NCBI GenBank assembly: GCA_964058845.1
Contig: CAXKVR010000438.1
Location: forward strand, 1 to 19,319
Direction: 5' to 3'
DNA: 19,319 nucleotides
Origin: Carex sylvatica
Taxonomy: Eukaryota > Streptophyta > Magnoliopsida > Poales > Cyperaceae
Below the pieces are notes generated by a model. It saw nothing but the letters and a program-made list of their open reading frames with translations. It was not told the DNA's origin and searched no databases. Of the stretch, positions 1 through 11,600 are shown one piece after another. How positions within the stretch are numbered: position 1 is the first letter of the stretch; each line of letters starts with the position of its first letter. A program made the position numbers and the translations under genes.

Positions 1-272
1 ATTCTGTTTTTTAATTTCTGTTTTTTTAATTCTGCTTTTTAATTTCTGTTTTTTAAATTCTGTTTTTTTTAATTCTGTTTTAAATTTCTGTTTTTTAATT
101 TCTGTTTTTTTAATTCTGTTTTTAAATTTCTGTTTTTTGTTTAATTCTGTTTTTTAATTTCTGTTTTTTTAATTCTGTTTTTAAATTTCTGTTTTTTAAA
201 TTCTGTTTTTTTTAATTCTGTTTTTAATTCTGTTTTTAAATTCTGTTTTTTTTAATTCTGTTTTTAAAAATT
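1..272. repeat. T-rich minisatellite
   Basis: This is a tandem array of roughly 18 degenerate units of 13-16 bases built on the pattern TTCTGTTTTTTAA. Variation comes mainly from the length of the T run and from AA or AAA between units. Neighbouring units also recur in larger groups (for example AATTCTG followed by AAATTTCTG), which suggests duplication of multi-unit blocks. The array begins at or before the window edge, so its full length is unknown. I see no coding potential. Confidence 0.9.
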
Positions 273-710
273 TGTTTACCCCCGACTGTGATGCAAATTT
301 GTACCTCTTTGTTTTCATTGGCAAGTAAAATTAATACAAATCTTTGTCTTAGCTTGAAAAGTGAACTCTGCACGCGATTTAAAGTGGGAAAGGGTTTAAC
401 CTTGTACTTGGCCAGAATTGGCAAAATTTTCTGCTCAATAGTTAGCATCCTTCATAATTTTGAGGTTATGTAGAGGCAAAAATGGGGATTTCTCCTTGAT
501 TAGTTCAAGCAACCTTCTACCGAAGAAATGGCTGATGAGTCATTTTCAGAGTCACTTGGTCTGTAACAATAAAATTCGAAGTGTGTCTCTATGGTCACTT
601 GGTCTGTAAATCCTCTGTCAATATTAGTTTGTTGCATTTTCAATTTAACCATTTACAATAATTAATATATGCTTGGTTCACCTTTCAGGGAAGTCACTGC
701 AATTCTTATC
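273..710. other. Intergenic stretch, no gene recognised
   Basis: I see no gene here. The open frames present (for example 288-473) are short and resemble no family I know. A 15-base segment TCACTTGGTCTGTAA occurs twice, near 551 and 595. The last bases before 690 look like an acceptor (CTTTCAG) leading into the transposase remnant, so part of this stretch may have been 5' leader or an intron of that element. Confidence 0.5.
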
Positions 711-976
711 ATGTCCAGTGGTGGTGGTGATAGTGAGTCTTAGTCTGCTTTGACCAAAAAAAAAAAGGACGAGGTCCTACGAATATTAAAAGTGTGATTA
801 ATCAGTCCAATAAGGAGGTGAAATTTGATATACTTGGGAGGGCTATTATAAATGACAAAACAACAAGTTTTCGGATGCAACTTGGGACTTCAGTGAGAGC
901 CCACGTTCCTATACACTACCGAGAGTGGCTTGACGTACCAAAGCATATAAAGAAAATTGTTTGGCAAGACATCAAG

Positions 977-1872
977 GTAAATAACATTAACCTACTTAAT
1001 TATGTAGAAATATGAGGGTCTGTTTGTGAAATTAAGAAGAATGATATCTCATTAGACATTTTGAAGGGTACTTCAGGCATAGTGAGGGTCTTTCTTGATC
1101 AAGGCTTGTTTGAGTTAGTTAATTATTTTCTGTTATTTGAGTTCACTTATTCTGATAACATATAAGGGATTGATTTAAATTGGTGCTATATTTTGGAAAG
1201 CTGTTAATTTGTGTAGAACAGAAAGCCATCAGTGGTACATGGTTATGTACCAGTGAATTATGAACAGTAAACTGTCAATGCCACAGTAAATCATGAAAAG
1301 AAGGTACTGTACCAGTGAATAATTTAATTTAATTTGGTTGTACTATAGCAAAAAATTAGATCCAATTAACAGCTACTTACAAAAAGTTAGTCATTGGTAT
1401 AGAACCTTTTTTCATGACTTCTAAAATTTAGTCAAAAGATAACTTTTTTTCAAAACATTAGTCACTGGTATGGAACCATTTTTTCAAAAAATTTAGTCAA
1501 AAGAGAACTTTTCAAGAGATTAGCAGCTGGTCCTATTCAGAATTTCTGATAAAAACAGATATCAGATAGCTTCAATGAGAACAATTTGGAGAAAACACCT
1601 TTTAGGTTTTTTATTTACTTTGACAGCTTATTTCCTTTTGTATGTTTTTTATAAGTTTTTTTCTTTCTTTAGTTTCTCATTTCGTTTATTAGGCTTATGT
1701 TTTGCAATTAAAAATAAAATGTAATCTAGACATTGTGTGTCACCATAAATGAAATTTGAGAGCTTGGTCCTCAACTTTTCTTAAAAAAAAAAAATTAAGG
1801 CACTGAAAGAACAATGCTCATACATATGCTGCATATTAACTAATTCCAAACTTGTTGTGCTTTCTTTTGCAG
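977..1872 (+). other. Probable intron of the transposase remnant
   Basis: This non-coding stretch lies between a clean donor (AAG|GTAAAT) and a clean acceptor (TTTTGCAG). The phases of the flanking blocks do not match exactly, as expected for decayed coding sequence. It holds an imperfect tandem repeat (1386-1530) and the phrase GTACCAGTGAAT twice near 1245 and 1308. I see nothing else of note. Confidence 0.45.
1386..1530. repeat. Short imperfect tandem repeat, units of about 62-71 bp
   Basis: Two units and the start of a third, beginning with TTAGTCATTGGTAT (1387), TTAGTCACTGGTAT (1458) and TTAGCAGCTGG (1520). The first two also share the segments GGAACC or AGAACC, AATTTAGTCAAAAGA and AACTTTT in the same order. 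The spacing is 71 then 62 bases. It is probably a local duplication inside the decayed element's intron. Confidence 0.7.
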
Positions 1873-2961
1873 CCGGTTGGAATTTACCTGAGAACAAAGA
1901 CGAAGATTTGAAGAAGGAGATCACTAGTGAGATGGCTGTTTTTTTTAAAAGGTTCAGAAGTACTCTGAATAATGATTTCGTTTAAGGAGGGTAAGACACC
2001 CTTTGATGAATATAAATCCATTGAACCTCATGATTGGGCTGCCTTTGTCAAGTATCACCAGTCAGAAGAATTCCAGGTTTTTTAATTTCTTCATGCCAAC
2101 TACCTAATTTCTTTTGACTATCCAGAATTCCAAATGATTTATTAATGCCAATTATTTTCTTGTTGAAATTATAGAAACGAAGTAGACAAGGGAAGGCGAA
2201 TCAATCCAAAAACTTGTATTCATATTTCTTGGGATCCAGAGGTTATAAGGGTGAGAAATTCCAAAAGAGACTGAAAGACACTTTGAAGGAGATTGCTAAA
2301 CAGGGGACACAAAGTGATTTGTCATCGTGTCGGTCAACTAGTGATTTGTCGGAAGAACAGATTATCCAGATGTCGGTTCAACATAGGCATGTCTCATGAA
2401 AACTCGCAAGAGAGAAGGTGTTGGATGATGGGGAATATGTTCATTCTTACCCGGAAACAAAAAAAAAAAAAGATCAAGACAATTGTGAACATCTAGTACA
2501 TGGTTGAAGGTCTTAAATTAAAATTAAAATTTAATTAATTATGTTATAACCTATTGTCATTGGTTTAATCATATCAGGAAGAACAAGAAGAGGCTTTCAA
2601 GGAAGACATGTTGACCATCGATTGATACGACGATATTCTAGGAAAGCAGCTACCAAATCCAAAACATTCGGGGAGGGTGAGAGGTGTTGGATCTCTTGTG
2701 GGTATAAAGAGAGCTGATGCTGGGTGCGGAAAAAGGAAGAGGCACACTTTTTCAGAGTCTGAGGCGAGTATTGAACAGAGAATACAGAGAGAGGTAGAGG
2801 AGAGAATGAAACCTTTTATGGAGATGATGGAGAGCAAAATGGCAATGTTGATGGGCCAACAAATGAACACGGAGAATCCAGTAGCAAGTAGCACTGGAGC
2901 TGTTCAGAGCTAAAGCAGCTGCCCGTCAGTGCAACCAACACATTTTCTCAATTTCATTGAG

Positions 2962-3659
2962 GTAAAATTGTTAACATAGAATTTTGGAGATTGCATCAAT
3001 TAGAAGTTTAGGAGCTACAACTGGTACACAAACTAAGTGCTCAAATGCACTTCTTAACTGATCAGCCAGTGCAGGTTGACTAGAAGTCTAAATCAAAAAC
3101 CAAATGAACAGTCAAATAGAGGACTTTAAACCAATCATTTTAGAGCCAAAATTTCCATTTTTAGCATTTTCTATGCATGTTCTATGATTTTTCAAAGTTC
3201 AGCTTCTGAAATATGAAAAACAGGAAAAATACCCTTGCTGTTCCAGTTTTACCCCTGCCTTCAATCCTTTGTTTGACATAACTAGAAACCCTCAAAATTC
3301 ATGAAACTTTACCAGTATGTAGAACATCATTTCTTGAGAATTTCCATATGAAGAACATTAAAATTGGTTCAGCAGATCCCTCATAATGAATTTTTTAAAG
3401 ATCATGCTTTCAAAAGTGGAACTGCACAGCTCAAGCTATTCAGACACTCACCTCTGACTTTGCAAAAGCATTAAGCCCAGAAATAAATCTTCAAAATTCA
3501 TAAAATTTGGAAAAGTTATAGATTGAATTCCGCTCTGTAAAACCATATAAAATACAAAAAATTTCATGTATTAGATTGTCCAGAATCAAGCTCCAAAAAT
3601 GAACAAATTGTAAAACAATTGCAAGTTTTGTGATATATTATTCCTTAATTCCTTTAAAG
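2962..3659. other. Non-coding spacer within the CACTA remnant
   Basis: This AT-rich stretch separates the transposase-like block from the DUF8039-like block. It begins with a donor-like GAG|GTAAAA at 2961/2962 and ends with TTTAAAG before the reopened reading frame at 3660, so it may be a former intron. I find no convincing coding sequence, repeats or RNA gene in it. Confidence 0.5.
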
Positions 3660-4499
3660 GAAGAGCGCAAATGCAAACTCCATTTGGTTCGGGATGGACA
3701 AAAGATTCAAGTGGCCGTAGGGGCGATATATGCATCACCAGAAGGCACAGTTATTCACGGTAGACTTATACCGCCCGGCCATGCGAGAGTAATGGTGGAT
3801 GATTATGTTGCGGGTGAAGATGAGACCCCTGTACCCGTACCAAATGACGAGGTGGTTACTCTTCGCTTAGCCCGTTCTAGTTTCACGGCATGGTCTAAGG
3901 ATATGATATCTTTAGATGAGGTAAAAATGTTTAATTACAAATTCTTTAGCTTACAATTCCGTAATTAGTAGAGTTATCCTTGATTTTCATTTTCTAATTG
4001 CAGGAACCACGCAAAGAGTTATAAGTTCCTACAAGTGGGAAGTCAATTCACAGTGATGGGTTTGAAGAAGAAGATCAATACAAGGGGTTTCAGGGTATAA
4101 ATTTTGACAAGCTGGGTCTGAACTTCAAGAATCTACGTGATTGGTTTGTGAAGCAAGTAGGCAATGCATTTGACGTCGATTTGCCACTTGACCTTTTCCA
4201 TAGAGAGGACCCCATATCCGTTCATGCAGATCTTCATGACACCAAAGACAATGCTCACTGGACCAATTATTCAGATTTTCATGATGTGAGTTAATAATTG
4301 TAATAGTGCAAAAATTTACTGCTTGTAATTCAAATTTACTAATAATGACATTTCTGCCATTATTTGCATGTATGCGCACAAATACTACAAGGATGAATTT
4401 TCTAATGAGCTTGTTGGTTTCATGGATTCCACAAAAACATGTGTCATAAATTTGAGAGGTGATGAATACGACCGACAGTTTGTCGATAAATACATATAG
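3660..4499 (+). pseudogene. Degenerate CACTA-associated protein fragment (DUF8039-like)
   Basis: This is the second coding remnant of the same kind of element. The first exon-like block, 3660-3920, reads as a compact domain of about 87 residues. It has the pattern CKLHLV, VAVGAIY, VIHGRLIPPGHARVMVDD, ETPVPVP and FTAWSKDMI, which I recognise as the DUF8039 type found in CACTA-encoded proteins. A GT-AG intron (3921-4003) leads to a block with a stop TAA at 4022. A further frame runs through LRDWFVKQVGNAFDVDLP to a donor-like GTGAGT near 4288. The tail, about 4390-4499, encodes YYKDEFSNELVGF and ends at a stop; this tail is part of the inverted repeat at 4341-4832. I do not recognise the blocks after 4003. 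Stops and shifts mean it cannot make a full protein. Confidence 0.6.
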
Positions 4500-4832
4500 A
4501 AATCATTGAAAGAAAATTGAAACAAGAAAATTATATTCATACCGTATTATCAGGAGTTAATCTCTCTCTCTATTGAAGAAGTTATATAAATAAAGAGAGA
4601 GATAACTAACTCCTGATGATACGGTATGAATATGATTTTTTGTCTCGGTTTTCTTTCAATGTTTTTCTTATGTATTTATCGACAAATTGTCAGTCGTGAA
4701 CTCGTGATCATCACCCCTCAAATTTATGGTACATGTTTTCGAGGGATCCATGAAATCAACAAGCTCATTAGGAAATTCATCCTTGTAGTATTTGTGCGCA
4801 TACATGCAAATAAGGACAGAAATGTCATTATC
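4341..4832. repeat. Large imperfect inverted repeat (hairpin) made from CACTA tail sequence
   Basis: The left arm (about 4341-4570) and the right arm (about 4593-4832) are reverse complements at roughly 85% by eye, separated by a loop of about 22 bases. Matching anchors include ATAATGACATTTCTG, GCATGTATGCGCACAAATAC, ACAAGGATGAATTT, ATTGAAAGAAAA and TATTCATACCGTAT in the left arm and their complements in the right. The right arm carries an insertion of about 8 bases. Both arms contain the same tail segment of the decayed transposon protein, so one copy arose by inverted duplication. A transcript across it would fold into a long, nearly perfect duplex. Confidence 0.88.
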
Positions 4833-5637
4833 AGAATTCCAGTGTTTTTTTTTTTTTTTCGTCTTGGTTGGTCAAGTCATATTTGCTTCATTGAAAATAA
4901 CTTATAATATTATTACGCTCTAAGATCAAATTCGCAAGCTTTCTCTCAGTATTATAGTTTTTCAATTGGAGTTTTTTGAGAATTTTTGCATTATAATTGA
5001 TTCATAAAAGTGTACTGTGCAAATAGTTATTTGCTTATGTTTTTGCATATCTGCATCTTAGGTTCTATATATGGATTTTTATACTTCATGATCTTTCGAA
5101 TATCTAATTAGTTTTGGAGGTCTTGAGACTGTTCTTTGATTATTTTTAATTTGACTGCTTTCTAACAATTACATTTGATTTTGCTCGGAACTAGGGATGT
5201 TGTTTATGATCTCATAATTAGTTCATTTGATGAGAGCGACTGTTTACAATGACTACAGTTCAAATACTTCAGTGCTTCAAGATTGAAGATATTTTAAAAT
5301 TTTAAGAAACAATAGAATGTACTAAATATCCTTAATTCCACATACAATTATTGACTAACTTCTGATTATCTACGTTGATCAGTTGAACTTCTTAAATATT
5401 CATTACGAGCATGCTATTTGACAATCAACTATGTGCATGGTTTAAATCAAATAGAAAATGGAAGAACAAATTAACTTGGGTTCTGATGAAGAAACTTGAA
5501 AAGAAAGGATAAATATAAAAGAAACAGAAAGAAAGCCACAACAAAGCCAATCTCTCTATAGAATGACCTGTAAGATCTCCTCAGTAGGCCCTGTATTGCT
5601 TGTGGGCAGTGGCATTGTTCCTCCTTAGGCATTATCA
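4833..5637. other. AT-rich spacer and 3' flank of the GLR gene
   Basis: I see no gene here. A 13-T run near 4846 borders the inverted repeat. The part next to 5637 must include the 3' untranslated region of the minus-strand GLR gene, but I found no clear AATAAA signal on that strand within the expected distance and did not place the transcript end. Confidence 0.5.
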
Positions 5638-8600
5638 CTACTCGATCGCCACAGCTGATTGGTGTGAGTCTGAACTATTAGTAGGACTGCTTGAAGGCCC
5701 CACTACTTGACCTACTTCTTGCGGATCTTCGGTGGAAGTTTGGGAATTCTCTTCTACTTTGTAGTAATGCCAAAGCCATGCACATATTATCACCGATGGA
5801 GTTTTATCCCTTGTCTCAGTTCTCAGTTTTGCTCTCATGTTTGCTCTTTCTTTGTACAAAAACAATCCAATGTACAGCAAAAGCATGAGACTTGATACAA
5901 TGCCAGTGATTATGAAAAGGCCAGCAAAGCTGCGTATGTTAAGGCTGGAGGGGCTGAGACTGGTACTCAATCTGGTACAGGTATTGGAGTTCCCCAGCCA
6001 TTTTTGTTCTATTAGGGTCATCTCATCTCCCTCTGTCACGCTCAACACTGCCCTGGACAAGTCTTGCAGCAGGGGAGAACCTCTTGGGAAAACCTGTTTC
6101 TCAGTATATCAACAAGATATCATATATGAGCTATTTGTTTTCACAGTTGTATAACTTGCTGGAAATTTAAATTTTCTGTAAAGGGGTAAACTATGAGTAA
6201 AAGTGTAAGTGACTTACAAAACTAAAGCCGTCAGTTTTGTATGTTGGGCCAGTCATAACATAGTTGTTGCCACAATATTGAGAAAGAAAAACTTTAACAT
6301 ATGGGATCTCATCGAAAATAGCAGCAACCCCTCCATTAGAAGATCCTTTGGCCAATGCATCAGCGTATTCATCAGCAGTGTTTAGGGGTTTCAATTTTCC
6401 AGCATCAAATCCTAGCTTTAGCAACAACTCCTTCACAAATGAGCCTCTTTGGTATCCTACATAATCACCTTGTTTGAGGAGCTGATTGACATCTGTCACT
6501 GAAGGAAGAAGTTGCTTCACTGTCAGCATAGACGTGAGACTGGCTGTGTAGCTTGATGTCAATATTAGTACCACAAAGACCCAAATGATGACCACAAACC
6601 TTGATAGGCTGCTGTGCAACTTTTCCTCTGAAACAACATGAACATATTAGATTTCTTGATATTGTTATTGAAAAAGTAAGCTGTATCTAAACAATTTCAC
6701 CTGGCACTAGATTCTGACTTCAGAGAATGGACCAACTAATATATATTATTTTTACTCGTTTATGAGTTGGTTTGTGATTTTTATTTTGCCTAACTTCTTT
6801 TTCACTTCTTTTAGTACAATTGTAAGGAGGCTTCTACCACTAATATATTAAGGATTTTTACTGTAACAGAGTCCCACATTGTAATGCTGGTTTGTAAATA
6901 TTAATGAAATCAATTGGCATATAGTGTACAGATCAACCAATGGAATGTTACACATACTGTGGGCAAAAACGAGAGTTGAGAAGGCAAAGTAATAGACGAG
7001 GCCAATCTCCTGCAATAGTGTTTTTCCTCTAAGTTCCTCGTTGATGCGGTGTTCAATTACCCCCACAACGAATCCTGTGAAGACAAAGAATGCAAAGCTA
7101 GTAAACCAGAGTTGTGCCGGGAGCGGTTGCAAGAAGATCCACATGCTCTGACTCGAGTCTGAACTAAGAGGTACAATCATTGAAACACCAGATTCTGTGT
7201 ATGGCATTGTGAAGTCCACATAGTTTGTCCTGTTGGCTCTAATTGTTACATCTCCCACTAATGCATCATAATTCTGTTACAAGCAAACAATATTCAAAAT
7301 TAGGAACATGGATTTATCCTAATAGAACTAATAATATTTGGTATTGGGCTTGAATACTAAGTTAAAATCACTTAAATGAATAAGGTTTCCAGCTTGGATG
7401 GTCACTAACACTACCGTTTTCCTGTAAGGAACAGGTTCAAATCCGACAAAGAGCAAACCAAAGTAGAAATTTAGAGAATTTTGTTAGAGGTATACAGAGT
7501 AGCTAGGGAGAATTAAGGTATAGAAATTAAGTTCAAAACATGGTTGGATGCCGGACTTTACCCTTCTAAAGAAGGCTAAGACAAAAAGTTTATATTCTAG
7601 TTAAATTGTTACCTTTAGATAAACTTGGTAGACCAGATCGTTATAGGAATTAACATCCAGGGGATAAAACTCGTACGGTACGGCATACGGTAGCTTGCTC
7701 AATGCTGCATTGAAGACATCAATGCAATAACCTGTAACCGCGGAGGTAGGCATATTTTTTTTTACAGGTCCAGAGACATTGACAAATACACCGAACCCTC
7801 CCTTTGCTGGTATAGCTATTCGTAGAATCTTACCATTTGTTGGCAAAATCCAACCTTTTGGTGCCACAGTTAGATCTCCGGGCCATATTATACTTTTAAA
7901 ATTATTGCCATTGCTAATGTCTTTAATGGAATCTATTTCACGCGTTATTCCTTTGTCTGGGGTCCAAAACCCAACACTTCGTGCACTTTTTCCTACCACA
8001 TTAACAATCTCAAATGCCAACAACTGAAGCTGCCCATCGACAAGTCTAAATTTCCCTGCCAAGCCATCAAATGTGGTGCCAAGTATTGCACTGAGAAGCT
8101 TAGGCCCAATTTCTGAAACCCCTAGGGTACTCAAATCTGTGGTGGTGTCATTGCTTGAAGGTATAACAGAAGTTGAATTTGTTAATTTTGCATTTTCGAC
8201 GGCCGTAGCCATAGCCCACACAGAATCATATGCCCAGAGCTGATAAATGTTTGGGTCTGCCACCTCAGTTCCCGGGTTATCTTGCCGGAACTGTTCTCTG
8301 AACCGTGCATTGAAATTTTTGACCTTATCTGACAAATGAAAATATGGTCTAAATGCGACCACCCCCTCCATGGCATTTTGTATATACGGATCAAATGTCT
8401 CAAGGACATCACCAACACTATCTGTTACAATCCAGACATATCCTTCAGACATCATGCCAACTACTTGTACACGCTGAAAGAACCGAGAAGCCAGTGCTGG
8501 AAGCATGTGCACCACAAATACACGGGTTTGTAGTGTCATGAGGTGGTACAACTCACTATCGATACGATCATCAGTTACCTCAGTTGGTATGACTAGACGG

Positions 8601-11600
8601 TAAGGGATCGTTGTGTCAACTGAGAAGAGAGCGTCAGTGAGAGATGGTATAATGCCAGATCCATAGTCAGAGTCTTCATAAATAGGAACTACCTCATGCC
8701 ATCCGAAATTTTGGATGAAGGCAGCAATGGGTATGGATTGGGAAGAGTCATTGAGGTTGGCACGGACGAAAAATGGGAGATGTGATGGAGAGATGGCAGG
8801 GCTGGTTGCTGAGAAGGAGAGGAGGGGAACTTGAGATCGGTTGCACATGTAAGCTACAAACTCGGTTTCGGTTGAGGTCAGTGGGCCCATTATGGCTTCA
8901 ACTTGGGAATTCTTCAGGAGATACACAGCTGAAAAAACAAACTTTGTAGTTTAGTGTGTATGAAATAATTTGAATCATCACTTGTAGCAAGTTCAATTTC
9001 TTGAAAGAAATACAGTGTTTTAATTTATCAGAAGATTTTTCAATCCCTGTTTACAAGGGTGTTAAATGTGATACCCCTCACCTATCTGGTCTAGTTTAAT
9101 ATTTTGATAAAACAGACCTCTTATAGTTTTCATAGACACCGGATTGAATTTGGCTCGGCTGGAATTAATCTACGCCGTCCGTTTTATTTTAAATATATAT
9201 GACCAAAATGTTATATGAAGAACTAAATATTTAAAATAGAACAATAGACATTAAAAAATTCAAACAAATCAAACAAAAATATGACAATTCCGAATCAAAT
9301 TACTCGAAAGTCTAATTAAACTTACCAAACTCGATATAAATACAAATCAAATATGAGCGAGCTGCAAATTAAATTTACACTCCAAGTCACCAATGAGCTA
9401 TCTTATTTTTCGGTATGGGATTATGGTCGCGATATTTATTTATTTTAAAATCATCCCGCAGAAGCATCAATGATCTGGAGCAAAGCGTTGCACAGGTATA
9501 AATGTATTTATATTTTTAGTATATATATGGTTAAAATACCCCGTGACTTTCGTACCTCACATTATTATTTTTTGTTTTTAAAATTTAAACAGATGATCTG
9601 AATTGCTGAACATGATTTTCTATTACTTGAAGCCAAAATTTATATTTTTTTCAAAAAACAATTATACAAAATTATTGTTTTGGAATTGTTCAAAATTTAT
9701 GAAAAAACAGTGATGTTGTATATATCTAAAAGATAATAAAAAAATTTCAAAAAAAATATAAAATTTGATCTCCAAACACATTTTAATATGAAGAGATCAT
9801 GTTGAGCGGTTCGAATAAATTATTTGAACTTTAATAATGAATATTAGAATGTGAGGTACGAATAAAACATCAAAGCTCGGCATATGAACCCTACTCTTAT
9901 ATTTTGTTATTTTATTTGTGTGTGGTATATATTTAAGTCGAAGTCTCTATATTAATGTAATCAGAATCGAAACCCATCTTGACCCAATAAAGTTTTTAGT
10001 CAATAATTCATTGATTGAATTAAGAATTTGTTTTCTGTTTAGTAATAAAGACATAACTAATTTTATGTAAGAACTTATGAGTTCAAAATTTACAAAATAC
10101 ACAGGATTTCAAAATGTATTGAGTGGCTTGATTTCCAACTAACATTTCAAATAAAAATTCATTGACTTTACTTTTATGTTTAAGTCATTATTAGCGAACA
10201 TTATTTAATAAAATATAAATAAATAAATCATAGCAATATAATCGCTTGTATCTTGGGGTCCGTATAAGAGGAAGCATTTTGACATGCCAAAACGGTGAAA
10301 TTCAAAAGTCAAAGTTTAAAAATAATAGCATCTGGTCAACCTCATAAAATAAAACCATATTCAGGTCGCTTGACAGTTGTCAAGTTGGCTATATTTTATT
10401 TCTTTTTCCAGATAAGACAAGGGAAATCCTTCAAGAAATTATTACAATTACTATTTATAACCTTAATAATTTAAAATATGTCCATATCTTGAATGGATTA
10501 TTTTAACGCATTGTTATTACCAATTGGGGCCAAAATAAAGATCAGAAAGGATATACTAGGGAATCAAATCTGCTGCGATCTGAACCTCTGTTACAGTATT
10601 CTGAAATCTCTGCTTTTCTTAATCTCACCGTTTATTTTTTCAGTACATGCATCTCTAAATAGCTAGTTTTTCTGTGCACGCATCTCAAAAAAATTGACAG
10701 TTAGATTTAAAAAAGCAGGGATTTCAAAATACTGTAGCAGAGATTCAAATCGCAGCAGATTTGTTTCCATATACTAGTAACTATGACAATTTATGAAACA
10801 GTAATCAAAATTATCCGACGAATATTATCTGAAAGATATTCGCTCTGAATCCGAATCCAAATTAAACAGACCCATATCTGGGTACGGATCAGATGTTGAA
10901 TTATTAATTCAACATGAAGAATTCATCCGGATTCGAATAGGGATAATCTCACGTGAGACTTATATATTCTTGAGTTCAGTTTAATCTACACTTGTGGGAC
11001 TAATACACAAACTACATAGCCGGAATCTTCACTTCACCTTTTGATTGATTGGTGCACAAAAATTTTGAGATTCGTGATTGGATTCGAGTTTGATTCGAAA
11101 AAGTTCAAAAAAAATTCGATTCAAAAGTAATTCGGTTCGAAATTAATTCAAACCAGTTCGATTCGATGACTTTGCGAATTGTTTTTGGTTCGATTTGTTT
11201 GCAGCCAGTTCTGACAATAGTTTGTATTTAGTAACAAAGGCGTGGGGAGATCTTTGCTTCGTTTGCAGCCCAGATTAAAAGAAGTCCATCTGAACCTTGA
11301 TGGGAACTCCAAAGCATACTCCCTAAGTATTAATAGGCATCTGATTGAGTTTGGTCCTGTTAAGATTAATCTGGACCGTCTACTTTTTTAAATTGTACCT
11401 CACGTATCGGAGGGAATACAACTCGCTTTTTTTACAATTCGTGTATGTATCAATATCAAAGCAATCCGTACGCTATTTCTCTTCATCTTCTTCGTCGTTT
11501 CGTCTAAAGAAAAGAGAGAACAACAATGGCGAAAAGGTCAGCCGACGAGATCAAAATTGAGATCTATGAAAAAGGAAAGAAAGTTTTGGATAAAAAAAGT

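Larger units (their letters stand above)
711..2961 (+). pseudogene. Degenerate CACTA-type plant transposase (Ptta/En/Spm, Transposase_24-like)
   Basis: These are the broken coding remains of a CACTA-class DNA transposon protein. Exon-like blocks: 711-976, 1873-2076, 2175-about 2500 and 2578-2961, with GT-AG style junctions (donor GTAAAT at 977; acceptors TTGCAG before 1873 and TTATAG before 2175). Family-like features include GRGPTN near 767, a segment with SVRAHVPIHYREW near 890, a DWAAFVKYHQSEEFQ segment ending at 2076, a basic stretch ending SRGYKG, and the hallmark HSGRVRGVG near 2660. A charged helix (EERMKPFMEMMESKMA) follows, a likely coiled coil. Damage seen: stop TAG at 741, a one-base shift in the 11-A run at 756-766, a one-base shift near 1980, and stops TGA at 2397 and 2623. 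The assignment is by recalled family resemblance. No TE termini were found, so element boundaries are unknown. Confidence 0.72.

Noticed and set aside
1..272. Possible telomeric repeat or CRISPR-like array
   Set aside because: The unit is not TTTAGGG, there are no unique spacers between units, and the surrounding genes are from a plant nuclear genome.
2574..2894. Minus-strand open frame of 106 codons
   Set aside because: It is antisense to the coiled-coil end of the Transposase_24-like remnant, which carries the HSGRVRGVG hallmark on the plus strand.
4626..4907. Plus-strand open frame of 93 codons in the right arm of the hairpin
   Set aside because: It reads the duplicated transposon tail in antisense; its translation partly matches the minus-strand frame at 4125-4379 only because the two arms are inverted copies.
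5638..8926. Separate short genes for each GLR fragment
   Set aside because: The fragments join through GT-AG introns in exact phase and follow the known order of GLR domains, so they are exons of one gene.
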